DNA from: Mimachlamys varia
Lineage: Eukaryota > Mollusca > Bivalvia > Pectinida > Pectinidae
Length of the DNA stretch: 64,000 nucleotides
Direction of reading: 5' to 3'
Assembly: GCA_947623455.1 (NCBI GenBank)
Contig: OX392530.1
Span: 29,605,405-29,669,404, forward strand
The notes under the pieces were generated by a model, which was not told where the DNA came from, did not search any database, and was given only the letters and a program-made list of their open reading frames with translations. Positions 10,601 to 18,776 of the stretch are shown piece by piece; position 1 is the stretch's first letter, and each line of letters opens with the position of its first letter. A program made the translations under genes and the position numbers.

Positions 10601-12497
10601 ACTAATTACTGTTTTTGACCAACTGCGTGTATGCCTATTGCGTAGAATTTTTTGATACATGTAGATATTAGTTTATTGTGAAATGAACATACGATATTCA
10701 TTTATCATCATATTGTTATACAATGTAATAAGCACCTTCACAAGGCTTTTTCACAACAGGCATCGATCATTGATGCATTCATAATCTGATTTTTGACATG
10801 ATTTCATTGTCTACTTCATCTAAAATCTCGTTCGTTGTATCTTTAAAGGTAAAAGACTTCCAGTGCTTTTAACTAGTGACAACTGTAATGGATGTTAAGC
10901 TTTGGTTTGTTTGTTTTGCTTTTTTGTTTGTTTTCTTTCGTTTTTTTTTTTTTTTTGAGAATACAAACCTTGACAATTTCGACCGACTGTAACAGCCGTA
11001 TAAGTCCACCATCAAGGACGATCTCTGGTTTGACCTTGACATCAAACAGGTAGACATCCCCGTCACACGTGGATACCGCTATCAGTGTCAGAGTTCCTGC
11101 AGTGAAATAATACCGTATTTTGTTCTAAAACATCACTGTTCTTAAATATGTCCTCTATGATTAAAAAAAGAAGTTATTCATTGATATTGCTTTGTTAAGT
11201 TTTTCATTTTTTTTTTCTGATAATGGCGCTTGTACGTATGCAGGTATATACATGTTTGTGCGACCTGTGTGAAGGTGATGGTGTATACTTTAACGAAAGA
11301 ATGAATCTGACAAAACAAAAATTGAAATAATGAGAGTATTTTTCATGCAACGCAGTTTGGGCAATTTGCTTTTTGCTGGTTGCTGAAATCGCACAAATTC
11401 TCGGATCTGAGTGCTTTAAAAAAAACGCTGATTTAAATTGAAACACGTTTTCCAACATGTAGATTTATATACACATGAATATGGCTATATTATTATTTCC
11501 TCATTACCTAATACCCCTGTAGATCAATTATTATAAATAATTTTTAATTTGTTTTATATTAATTTTCGCTTTCAGAAGTTATGAACTCATTTTTTTCTGT
11601 TTTCATAATATCCGACTTGGGGAAATATAGACAATTTTCAGCCATAGTTCTTGATATCTAATACAAAACATACCTGAACGTGATTCTATGTTAATTGGAA
11701 CTGTTGACGTCATATGCTTATTAAGTTAGATATTTGAATACGATTTTTAACAGACCTTGTATTCCTTGCTGGTCATACAGCTAATTGGCATGTAATTAAT
11801 TTCTGTTCTATTTTCTGTTTTAATCAATCGTCGAAACACCACAAGACAAGCCAGGCAGTATCAGGAAGACTTTGGAATACGATATAGTCAAACATATATA
11901 TCATTACAGTTGGCATTCAAAGTCTGTAACTGATTACCGTCCGTTAAATAGAACTGCTTTGTTAAGAAAGGTCTGACTGATAATATGCTGGTTTATTCAT
12001 TTTTGCCATGAAATGAAATACAGGTTATTGATTTTCAGAATTCTACAATGAAATATATATTAGTCAGTGTACACAGCATAACCTATATTTTTTTTTGTTC
12101 AAGGTTATTGTGATTTACAATTTTTAACACCAGGCCTCAGTTTCATCAAAGTTCCTTACCTAAGGAAATTCCTTAACTTAAAAATCTCCATAGGAAAGCA
12201 TGACAGAATTTAAAGAAAATTCTTAACTAAGGATTTCCCCCTTAAATTCTGTAATGGTTTCCAATGGAGATTTTTAAGTTAAGGAGTTTCCTTAAGTTAA
12301 GGAACGTTGATGAAACCCGGGCCAGAGATGTACATCATATTTTCTATAATAATATAATTCTGATTTTGCTTACCTTTCTTGCCGAGATTTATTCCCTTGC
12401 AGGCTAACCCTACCACGGGAACGTCCAGACATAGAAGCTTGTTAACGGTCTTCTCGGAGGCGGGGATAGAGTTCACGTAGTGCAGTTTTGGAGGCAT
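1400..12497 (-). CDS. EXD1: EXD1-like 3'-5' exonuclease-fold protein, 6 exons, 262 aa, predicted catalytically inactive
   Basis: The CDS joins six minus-strand exons: 12497-12374, 11096-10969, 10479-10399, 4898-4785, 4444-4326 and 1622-1400. They total 789 bases, i.e. 262 residues plus TGA, and every intron is GT..AG with matching phase. Family hallmarks seen in order are GLACKGINLG (residues 30-39), DVYLFDV, KVIHDC-x5-NL, GVTLKNYFDTQ, the W-x2-RP-x4-ML block and AASEVLPLVP. These match the DEDDy 3'-5' exonuclease domain as arranged in EXD1 proteins. The catalytic positions are changed: Exo I D-x-E is A32-x-K34, the Exo II Asp is A92, and Exo III Y-x3-D is V171-x3-E175. Mouse/Bombyx EXD1 is reported as a nuclease-dead RNA adaptor of a PIWI-Tdrd12 complex, so an RNA-binding role is inferred here. 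The 74-residue C-terminal exon is not recognised. It could also be another EXD-type paralogue. No frame break is seen. Confidence 0.85.
1623..3210. repeat. 53-bp minisatellite, about 30 copies, carrying a 3' splice site
   Basis: The plus-strand unit runs GTAATAGAAAGGTAAGTCTC, ATACAGGAAGGGGTCGGCTG, TCTGAGGACAAAC. It fills the 3' part of EXD1-like intron 5 and abuts the exon 6 acceptor. The minus-strand unit contains CTATTACGTTTGTCCTCAG|ACA. This is nearly the same as the real acceptor CTATTACGTTTGTACACAG|ACA at 1622, so each unit carries a decoy acceptor. Units vary by small indels. Confidence 0.93.
3612..3925. repeat. ~35-bp minisatellite, about 9 copies
   Basis: Unit near ACGATGATTTCAAATGTCTG, ATGATATTACAACAGC with 1-2 base indels. 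It is internal to copy 1 of the larger duplication. Confidence 0.9.
4165..4300. repeat. ~35-bp minisatellite, second block of about 4 copies
   Basis: Same unit as 3612-3925, inside copy 2 of the duplication. It lies next to the exon 5 donor of the EXD1-like gene. Confidence 0.9.
4326..4444 (-). CDS. EXD1-like exon 5 (Exo III region)
   Basis: The acceptor is TGACAG|AGC and the donor CA|GTAAGT. Residues 150-188 hold YWGLRPVTKAML followed by NVAASEVLPLVPDLYDII. This is the Exo III helix, where the usual Tyr-x3-Asp reads Val171-x3-Glu175. A nearer AG (AAACAG|AT) would put a TGA in frame, so the upstream acceptor was chosen. The last 12 bases and the donor recur in a tandem copy near 3944-3960. 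Confidence 0.86.
4785..4898 (-). CDS. EXD1-like exon 4 (parent of the adjacent minisatellite)
   Basis: The exon encodes residues 112-149 between acceptor TTTCCAACAG|ACA and donor CAG|GTAGGA, both phase 0. It reads TAGSVILESLGLPP and then FDSLCTRYHID, corresponding to the helical part after FDTQ in EXD1 proteins. The first ~41 bases and the preceding acceptor are the source of, or share an origin with, the 82/87-bp tandem array that starts immediately upstream in gene sense. Confidence 0.88.
4899..8525. repeat. 82/87-bp minisatellite of exon 4 start plus its 3' splice site
   Basis: About 44 units fill EXD1-like intron 3 right up to exon 4. On the minus strand a unit reads TTGTTCTATTTCCAG|ACAGC, then AGGTTCAGTAATCCTGGAGT and CTGTAGGTCTCCCTCC, i.e. 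the acceptor and codons for TAGSVILESVGLPP, against TAGSVILESLGLPP in the exon. Two unit forms occur: 82 bp with GTAAGTATAGG and 87 bp with GTAATCTTAGTGTTGG. They alternate in A-B and A-B-B patterns from about 5690 to 7740, giving a higher-order repeat. Units nearest exon 4 are the most diverged, and the middle is nearly homogeneous. Confidence 0.95.
8545..9533. mobile_element. Non-autonomous TIR element with internal triplication
   Basis: The ends are TGTCCCCCGCTTC (8545-8557) and GAAGCGGGGGACA (9521-9533), perfect inverted repeats of 13 bp. Inside, a block starting GGCATTTTGTACATGATGCC occurs at 8598, 8938 and 9277, a period of about 340 bp. The right end has a short GGAC-rich run and a subterminal hairpin (9506-9532). 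No transposase is seen. Its flanks are units of the 82-bp array. Confidence 0.8.
9534..9890. repeat. Distal part of the 82-bp exon-4-derived minisatellite
   Basis: About four more units of the same array continue after the TIR element at 8545-9533, which therefore inserted into a pre-existing array. These units lie farthest from exon 4. Confidence 0.93.
9891..10398. other. EXD1-like intron 3, unique part
   Basis: AT-rich intronic sequence. No repeat unit or coding frame is recognised. Confidence 0.6.
10399..10479 (-). CDS. EXD1-like exon 3 (Exo II region)
   Basis: The exon encodes residues 85-111 between acceptor AACAG|GTT and donor CAG|GTAAAT, both phase 0. The block VIHDCSQACANLHFSFG aligns with the family HDCRxDSxxL motif, and the Asp of that motif is Ala92. 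It ends in NYFDTQ, the family's FDTQ motif. Confidence 0.9.
10480..10968. other. EXD1-like intron 2
   Basis: AT-rich, with a T-run at 10940-10957 close to the exon 2 donor. Nothing else is recognised. Confidence 0.6.
10969..11096 (-). CDS. EXD1-like exon 2
   Basis: The acceptor is CTGCAG|GA and the donor AAG|GTTTGT. Residues 43-84 include TLTLIAVSTC and GDVYLFDV, the beta-strand core that follows Exo I in this family, and end SVEIVK leading into Exo II. The phase 1 entry joins G|GA as Gly42. A run of about 17 T at 10940-10957 (poly-A on the coding strand) lies just inside the downstream intron. Confidence 0.88.
11097..12132. other. EXD1-like intron 1, unique part
   Basis: AT-rich. Short open frames such as 11204-11458 lack recognisable motifs and overlap homopolymers. 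Confidence 0.6.
12133..12323. mobile_element. Palindromic MITE in EXD1-like intron 1
   Basis: The left arm GGCCTCAGTTTCATCAAAGTTCC.. and right arm ..GGAACGTTGATGAAACCCGGGCC are inverted copies over about 80-90 bases, with inner blocks CCTTAACTTAAAAATCTC / GAGATTTTTAAGTTAAGG. It ends about 50 bases from the exon 1 donor. The solo arm at 903-959 belongs to the same family. Confidence 0.8.
12374..12497 (-). CDS. EXD1-like exon 1 (start codon, Exo I region)
   Basis: The exon encodes residues 1-41 plus the first base of Gly42. The ATG at 12497-12495 is the first after an in-frame TAA about 25 bases upstream, in a fair context (AAAATGC). The exon ends at the donor G|GTAAGC. It carries the Exo I position, where the usual Asp-x-Glu reads Ala32-Cys-Lys34 within VGLACKGINLG. 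Confidence 0.88.
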
Positions 12498-12977
12498 TTT
12501 ATCCGTCTCGTGTAATATTTAGCAGTTTATCCCAATAGCCTGCCTTCACTGTGTGGTGTTAAGTGACAACTTCCTCCTTTTTGGTACCCACTACACTTTC
12601 ATGTCCCTGTAGTTTAAAACAGATCTAAATATAAGAAAAAAATCGTCGGTTTTCTTACCTAGACAGTCGTATTTGTTTCAGGTATGTAACGAAAACTATA
12701 TACAGGTGCATCCTACATCAATTATGCACAACAGTTGATCGTAAATCGATCATAGACTAACACAAAAGATCTACCCTGGACGGTAATTACCGATATTTCA
12801 CGGGAAACAGAACTAATTCTCGTGTCATGTTACCGCTTTCCAATGATCAATATCACCTATACAACTAAGTAGGAAATTGATATTTCTTGTTCACATGTCA
12901 TTCTGTGATTGGTTTGCTGGTTACATTAAGAATATCATTGGGCAGTACACATGTAAAATGTTAGGTGTTACTTACCA
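12498..12977. other. Upstream flank of the EXD1-like ATG
   Basis: This is probable 5' UTR, intron or promoter. No TATA box is placed with confidence here. If the 16.6-kb donor cluster is real, this stretch is the 3' end of a 5' UTR intron. Confidence 0.4.
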
Positions 12978-13126
12978 CACAGGGACCTGAGAATCTAAAA
13001 GCTTTTATGACCATTGAGGGGGCATTTTTATCGAAAATTGCTCTTTACCCCCTAAATGTGTAAAATTACTCTAAACACCCTATTTTAGGTCCAAAACTAG
13101 CTGAAACAAATTCTCAGGTCCCTGTG
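12978..13126. mobile_element. 149-bp MITE
   Basis: Terminal inverted repeats CACAGGGACCTGAGAAT and ATTCTCAGGTCCCTGTG. The direct repeat TTACCA lies at 12972-12977 and at 13129-13134, two bases beyond the right TIR, and is a possible target-site duplication. Confidence 0.75.
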
Positions 13127-13451
13127 ATTTACCATACCAGTAGTGAATGGAACAATATTACTGGTCATTTGTACTCCTATTATGTATGGTAAAATGTATA
13201 CGTTTTTCCTTGTTTGCCAAAAAGAAAAAAAAAAGCCGGTTGAAGTATAAAAGAACAAATATTTAAAGACAACATTAGGAACTGACAAAACATCAAAACA
13301 TGGGGGAAACATCAAGTCTTCGGGAAGGAATTTACTACACCACTGGTGTTGTACCTGTTGTTGAATATCTTTCCTGTTCTTATGTTAGCAAGTAAAATAA
13401 GAATCTTCTATTACTTGAGCCCAGTAGCGTAATCATCCATTAGATTAAGAA

Positions 13452-13770
13452 AAAAATCAAAGAATACCAAAGCGTCAACAACACCATAATCTGAACTAAA
13501 AATCGATTTAACTAGAGGTAAACTAGGAACAAAGGGTGGATTTACACGGAGACTCTCGTAAAAGCACAAGAGAATAAGACCAGGTGTTCCGGAAGAGTAA
13601 GCGTCTTCTGCTTCATCGACGACACACGCCATGCAAATCTTGGTCATATCGAAGTAAGTATCAATCTTTAAAATGAGAACATATAGTCATCATTGTCAAT
13701 CACAACAAGTAAGCACACTAATGAGCAAACTCAAAAACGTCCATCCAGACACCACCGAATCCTGATATTA
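13452..13770 (-). mobile_element. Retrotransposon 3'-end fragment (family R)
   Basis: Contains the family R signature CGTCGATGAAGCAGAAGACGC (minus strand) and the end block CGATTTTGAGTTCGGATTATGG, both diverged. This is the 3' UTR downstream of an RT-type C-terminal tail in better copies. A 78-residue open frame here is carried by this repeat and is not a gene. Confidence 0.75.
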
Positions 13771-13909
13771 AAAATACACTCTTATTTAGCGAATTGCCTG
13801 TGACCTGAGAAACTTCTCCAAAAGGGAGCTTGTGTTACAGCCAAGGAAAGGATAATCAGCACAAAACACTAACTGACGAGTGATAAACTACTGTCTGTGA
13901 GATATTAAA

Positions 13910-14095
13910 AAAAAATTCAGAGAATACCAAAGCGTCAACAAAACCATAATCCGAACTCAATATCGATTAAACTAGAGGCAAAATAGGAACAAAGTGAAGA
14001 TTTACACGGAGATTCTCGTAAAAGCACAAGAGAATAAGACCAGGTGTTCCGGAAGGGTAAACGTCTTCTGCTTCATCGACGACACCCTTGTGTAC
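13910..14095 (-). mobile_element. Retrotransposon 3'-end fragment (family R)
   Basis: A second copy close to the previous one in the same orientation. It is truncated upstream within the GTCGATGAAGCAGAAGACG block. Confidence 0.75.
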
Positions 14096-14818
14096 CTTGA
14101 GTACACTTTATACCTTGAGTTATTGAGATACTTCTGTGATTAAACTAAACACCCTTTTCCCGTCCACACAGTTTTAAGATTGATTCTGTTAACCTGGTCA
14201 ATAGTCGTGTTGGAGGATACCGTTCTTAGAGAGGGATAAGTACAACTTGCCAACTAATGATTTGTCCATGTTTAATTGTAGACAGAAAAGGATCATGGAT
14301 ATCATGATATGGAGAAATGACAAAAAGCTGAAGAAACACGAAATAGGAACACAAGTTCGTATCACATCCAGCAATACTGGAGAAGGAAGAAGGATGTTTA
14401 CAGCTAGACAAGTATCGTTGATTTGGCATGTCATGATCAAAATACGTCTTCATATCATAAAGGTAACGATATAGGATGCTGTATCGGGACATTCGTGAAC
14501 TATAAATGATTTGTGTTATTCAGTTTTTGTCACTGCTGTCATTGAGATTGATGACACATAAAAAAGCGTTGATGTCAATTATTTTTTAGTTTCATAAGGT
14601 TATGAAAAAAAATTTGCTTGCAAACTTTTTTAAGAATCCTCTAAATTTTCACCAATGATTAATTGAAACCAAAATTGTAACGGTGATGTACAGTATACGT
14701 CCCTGCTTTCCCTTCTTTTAACAACTGAAATTTTGCAACAACGTCATGATCACAACGTCACAGCAACGTTGTAAAAGCATTCGGGAAAACTTTCCTATAC
14801 AACCTTGTGACAACCAAA
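14096..14818. other. AT-rich sequence, nothing recognised
   Basis: Overlapping open frames on both strands at 14198-14492 have no family motif and are read as chance. Confidence 0.5.
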
Positions 14819-15072
14819 CTGCAACGTTGCAGTCTAACTTGCTCACAACGTTGCAGTCTAACTTGCTCACAACGTTGCAGTCTAACTTGCTCACAACGTT
14901 GCAGTCTAACTTGCTCACAACGTTGCAGTCTAACTTGCTCACAACGTTGCAGTCTAACTTGCTCACAACGTTGCAGTCTAACTTGCTCACAACGTTGCAG
15001 TCTAACTTGCTCACAACGTTGCAGTCTAACCTTCTCACAACGTTGCAGTCTAACTTGCTCACAGCGTTGTAG
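14819..15072. repeat. 24-bp minisatellite, about 10.5 copies
   Basis: Unit CAGTCTAACTTGCTCACAACGTTG (24 bases), almost perfect throughout. Each unit has the palindrome CAACGTTG. The unit length is a multiple of three, so several frames stay open on both strands. Confidence 0.97.
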
Positions 15073-15089
15073 CAACGTTATGTGCCTAC

Positions 15090-15290
15090 TGGGCAGTTAT
15101 CACTTTGAGGACATGGTCTTTCCTTGGATGTGACCAAAATTTACACAACGGGCGTCGTCAATGAAGCAGAAGACGCTTACTCTTTCGGAACAGATGTCTT
15201 ACCCATGGTACTTTTTTAATTATCTCAGCTCCTAGTTGAATCGATGTTGAGTTCGGATTATGATTTTATTGGTGAACTTTTGATTTGCTT
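15090..15290 (+). mobile_element. Retrotransposon 3'-end fragment (family R)
   Basis: Plus-strand copy with CGTCGTCAATGAAGCAGAAG and the end block GAGTTCGGATTATGATTTTA. No RT-coding part is present. Confidence 0.75.
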
Positions 15291-16532
15291 TCTTATATTT
15301 ATTTATTTATTATCCTATTCGTAATTTATATAGACGTCAAATTATATTAGTATGATTTTTTATATGCATAAATTTATATGCATATCTTATATATTACACA
15401 CTATCTTGTTTAACGCTGGCAACAAGGTGAACAAACCTTGAATAAGATAATAAAGAATACTCGATCAAAGTTTGACAATTTCGAGTGATTCACAAAGTAA
15501 ACAGTGGACATGTGTACCTTACATTTATCATCAGGATTGTTAAAGTGTCTAGTCTGTACCTGGTACTCACCTGATCAATATATACAATCCGTGGAATCCT
15601 AGATACAACCATACTAATATTGATTAATACTGAAACTCTATCTATGGTGCAGTGTTGAGATTTAACCACTGTCTGTGATAAGGTTTATAGCTGTATATCT
15701 CTATATACGTTGTGATGAATATTAATGTGCAAGTTAACCGCTTTTGAAACGAGTTGTTTTGAATTAAAAAATCGAAAAGCATTGTTGATAACATTGATTA
15801 TTATTATGCAATTATTATTTTAAATATCGTATACATGTGTATGATGCAGTTTAGTTCATTTTTTGGCATATTGTATCTATTACTAAATTTAAAAGGTGTA
15901 GCATATGTAAATGTTACGTCATCTTTTACAAATTTTGGTATGTAGAAATAGCTTCCTGTTTTCCTCTTGTCCCTAGCATATTAACACACTTTTCCCGATT
16001 ATAATCAATATCCACGTGGTATAAAGCAAAATTAATCATTATGATCTTAGATCTACAGCATAACAAATGTTTGATATGAGTATATGTATGTATATAGCCA
16101 TGCATTATGTGTAACTACACGGCGTACAGATGTATATATATTGTCGGCTTATCTGTGGATTTACCACTCCACCCGACCCTGGATAATCGTATTGTCGACC
16201 CAATACTACGAGTTTTGTCACTTGTACGGTCTATTCAAATACCCAGTGACAATAAACTAGAAATACGTGTCAGTGCTATTGTTACAGAATTAACAGTAAA
16301 TGTAGGCATAGCATGTAACGTCAAACGATTAAACCCAACCAAAGTTACCCCAAGTATAGGTAGTGAACATTGATGTTTGTTGAATGGACAAAATAATGTT
16401 TTGCAGCCAACAACTATATATGTTGTTTAGGAAATATCGATAATCCGTAAGTGCTGTATAGCATGTGTACCTGATCAATTATTAAAATAACGACATACAT
16501 AAAACACCTGTAGGACAGAGATAGGTAAAGCA
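15291..16532. other. AT-rich spacer with one partial family H repeat
   Basis: A partial family H tail lies at about 15843-15930 (TGCAGTTTAGTTCATTTTTTGG.. AAATTTAAAAGGTGTAGCAT). An 88-residue plus-strand frame at 16107-16373 has no recognisable domain and is left unassigned. Confidence 0.5.
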
Positions 16533-16655
16533 TAAACTTACCTTCCGAGAGGGAGATACTTGGTGATAAATCGTAAACTTACCTTCCGAGAGGGAGATAC
16601 TTGGTGATAAATCGTAAACTTACCTTCCGAGAGGGAAATACTCGGTGAAACTCGT
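16533..16655 (-). repeat. Three tandem 41-bp copies of a 5' splice site; possible untranslated exon
   Basis: On the minus strand each copy reads CTCCCTCTCGGAAG|GTAAGTTTA, a near-consensus donor. This lies upstream of the EXD1-like ATG at 12497 and on the same strand, so it could be a 5' UTR exon with a triplicated donor. No transcript support is available from sequence alone. Confidence 0.45.
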
Positions 16656-17391
16656 CTTAGGTGTAGAATAACTGCCGATATATCCTGAACGAGTTTGTTG
16701 TACCAAACAAATTTCACTGTTCAATTAAGTGTCCTATTTCGTTGATAAGAAAATCGCCTCTTTTCATTTACACAGTCAAATGAGAAAACGACTATTTTCG
16801 TTTTCAATAAAAGCCATTTAACAATTTGTATGAGACTATAAATAACTTACATTCAAAGTGACATAAAACCTTACGGAATAAAAGTTCTGCTTGATCGGTC
16901 TCAAAAAATGACCTGATCGTCGACGGCTTTCACCTTCCGATTACCAGTATGTTTACATACTGTCATAGACCCGCTTCCATTCTTATAATGTACGTACCTC
17001 GTCATAGGACACGTGTGGCAGTACTAGTCAGCTTAAAGCGGAGAACAAGCATTGTTATTAATCGTTGTTAATATGATTGTGTCAAGTTGACTAGTCTTAA
17101 TAACTTTATGAATGTTCTGTTTGTGTATTATATCAAACTTGTCGGCGTCACTCAAGCAACGCATATAATGTCTTAATTAAACATCAATGGAATCTTGTAC
17201 TTTAAATAAGTCAAAATTACACCACTACAAACACACTTTATTCGTTAAATTGTAAGGACTTTATTGGTAATTTAAAATGGAAAGATACATTATATAATTA
17301 AAAGTCCATTATTTTATTTTCAGTGACAGTGTGATATGACCATCATCTCACACTAATACATGTATTAATATTTACTGCTGTATCTTGGTGT
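16656..17391. other. Spacer upstream of the triplicated donor
   Basis: If 16533-16655 is a 5' UTR exon, its body and promoter would lie here on the minus strand. No core promoter is recognised. Confidence 0.4.
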
Positions 17392-17690
17392 GATATGAAG
17401 ATGGAGGTTTTTGACATTGCTTATTAGTGTGCTTACTTCTGGTGATTGACAATGATGACTCGGTTCTCATTTCGAGGACTTGATAATGTTTACTGGGGTG
17501 AGACCAAGATTTACATAGCGAGTGTCGTCGATAAAGCAGAAGACGCTTACTCTTCCGGAACACCTGTCTTATTTTATTGTACTTTTACGAGGGCCTCAAT
17601 GAAAATCTTTCATTTGTTCATATTTTGCCTCTAGTTTAATCGATTTCTAGTTTGGATTATGGTTTTGTTGATGCTTTGGTATTCTCTGAT
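17392..17690 (+). mobile_element. Retrotransposon 3'-end fragment (family R)
   Basis: Starts within the end of the RT tail (ATATGAAGATGGAGGTTTTTG) and continues through GTCGATAAAGCAGAAGACGC to TTTGGTATTCTCTGATTTTT. Confidence 0.8.
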
Positions 17691-18062
17691 TTTTTTGTTT
17701 GTTTTTTATTTGGATAAAATCAGAAACTTTAAATACATGTAACTGTTGCACAAAACAGAATCGTTTCAGATATTAATTAAATACACAAACACAAATATTA
17801 AAGACATATTTTTTTAATAAATCACGCTTCTATCAAATTTTGTCATACATGTATAAAACAGGGGGTTATTGAAATTTTGTGCTACATAATTATATTATAA
17901 TAATAATCGTTCTTTTATCATTTCCTTTGTCGACATGCAAACTACGCTATCAGGACTGGATACATGGTCGTCTGAAGGTTTATTACAACAATATTTTGCA
18001 TTTTAAATGTGTGATATATTGCCTTTGATGAGATATTGCCATTGATGTGATATTGATCAATT

Positions 18063-18180
18063 ATGGACCTTTGGTGAGGTTAATATGGTATTATACCAAC
18101 CTGGTATAATCAAATATCTACCGAGGGCGCTGATTATACAAAGTCGGTATAATACCATATTGACTTCACCAAAGGTCCTT
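18063..18180. mobile_element. Inverted-repeat element (MITE-like)
   Basis: GGACCTTTGGTGAGGTTAATATGGTATTATACC is mirrored by GGTATAATACCATATTGACTTCACCAAAGGTCC, arms of about 33 bp around a 50-bp centre. It lies 3' of the serine protease gene. Confidence 0.75.
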
Positions 18181-18186
18181 AATGTT

Positions 18187-18192
18187 TTTATT
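18187..18192 (-). promoter_or_regulatory. Possible poly(A) signal of the serine protease gene
   Basis: AATAAA on the minus strand, about 425 bases past the stop, beyond the degenerate 18-bp repeats. It sits close to an inverted-repeat element at 18063-18180, and its use is uncertain. Confidence 0.25.
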
Positions 18193-18394
18193 AGATATGA
18201 ACTATATTGACAAAAAACTTTAATTCTATTATATATATCTAGACCATGGAATTTACAGTGGGACACTGTAACGTCACAAAGAAAATGACGTCATAAACAC
18301 AATTTTGATGATTCGGTGTTTCTAAAAGTAAAAACATTAAGTTGGTATCACAAAATATGGACCTTAGTCGGACCATATATTATTTCTATTGGCG

Positions 18395-18595
18395 ATCATT
18401 GATGTGATATCACCTTTGATGGTTATTGATGTGATATCGCCATTGATAAGCATGTCCATTGATATGGTATCGCCGTGAATGATCATGACCATTAATGTGA
18501 CATCGCCATTTATGTGATATTGCTATCGATGTGATATTGCCATGGATGTGATATTGCCATGGATGTGATATTGCCATGGATGTGATATTGCAAAA
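18395..18595. repeat. Degenerate ~18-bp repeats
   Basis: Variants of GATGTGATATTGCCATG are clear at 18530-18595 and diverged before that. They end about 25 bases past the serine protease stop codon, so they are probably in its 3' UTR or flank. Confidence 0.8.
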
Positions 18596-18617
18596 ATGTA
18601 TTGCATCCTGAATGACT

Positions 18618-18776
18618 TTACTCTATGACAGACTTGATCCAGGCCAGATAAGATGTGACACGGGTGTAGATATTGGGGTAACCGTAAGCCTGACAGGAGA
18701 ATGATCCCCATGACGTCACACCAGTCAGAATATAATGCTCATCCCTGAGACAGACAAGAGGTCCACCGGAATCCCC
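18618..18776 (-). CDS. Serine protease exon 7 (catalytic Ser, stop)
   Basis: The acceptor TTACAG|GGGGAT opens GDSGGPLVC with catalytic Ser304, then [21 protein letters not shown] and the C-terminal helix [10 protein letters not shown] before TAA at 18620-18618. The TSWG and PNIYTRV blocks place Gly325 at position 216 and Asn336 at 226. Confidence 0.96.
   Translation of the reverse strand, partial: GDSGGPLVCLRDEHYILTGVTSWGSFSCQAYGYPNIYTRVTSYLAWIKSVIE

Noticed and set aside
13411..13647. 78-codon frame TKICMACVVDEAEDAYSSGTP
   Set aside because: Lies in the 3' UTR of the family R retrotransposon and recurs, broken, at all copies.
14718..15133. Four overlapping ~100-codon frames
   Set aside because: A product of the 24-bp array.
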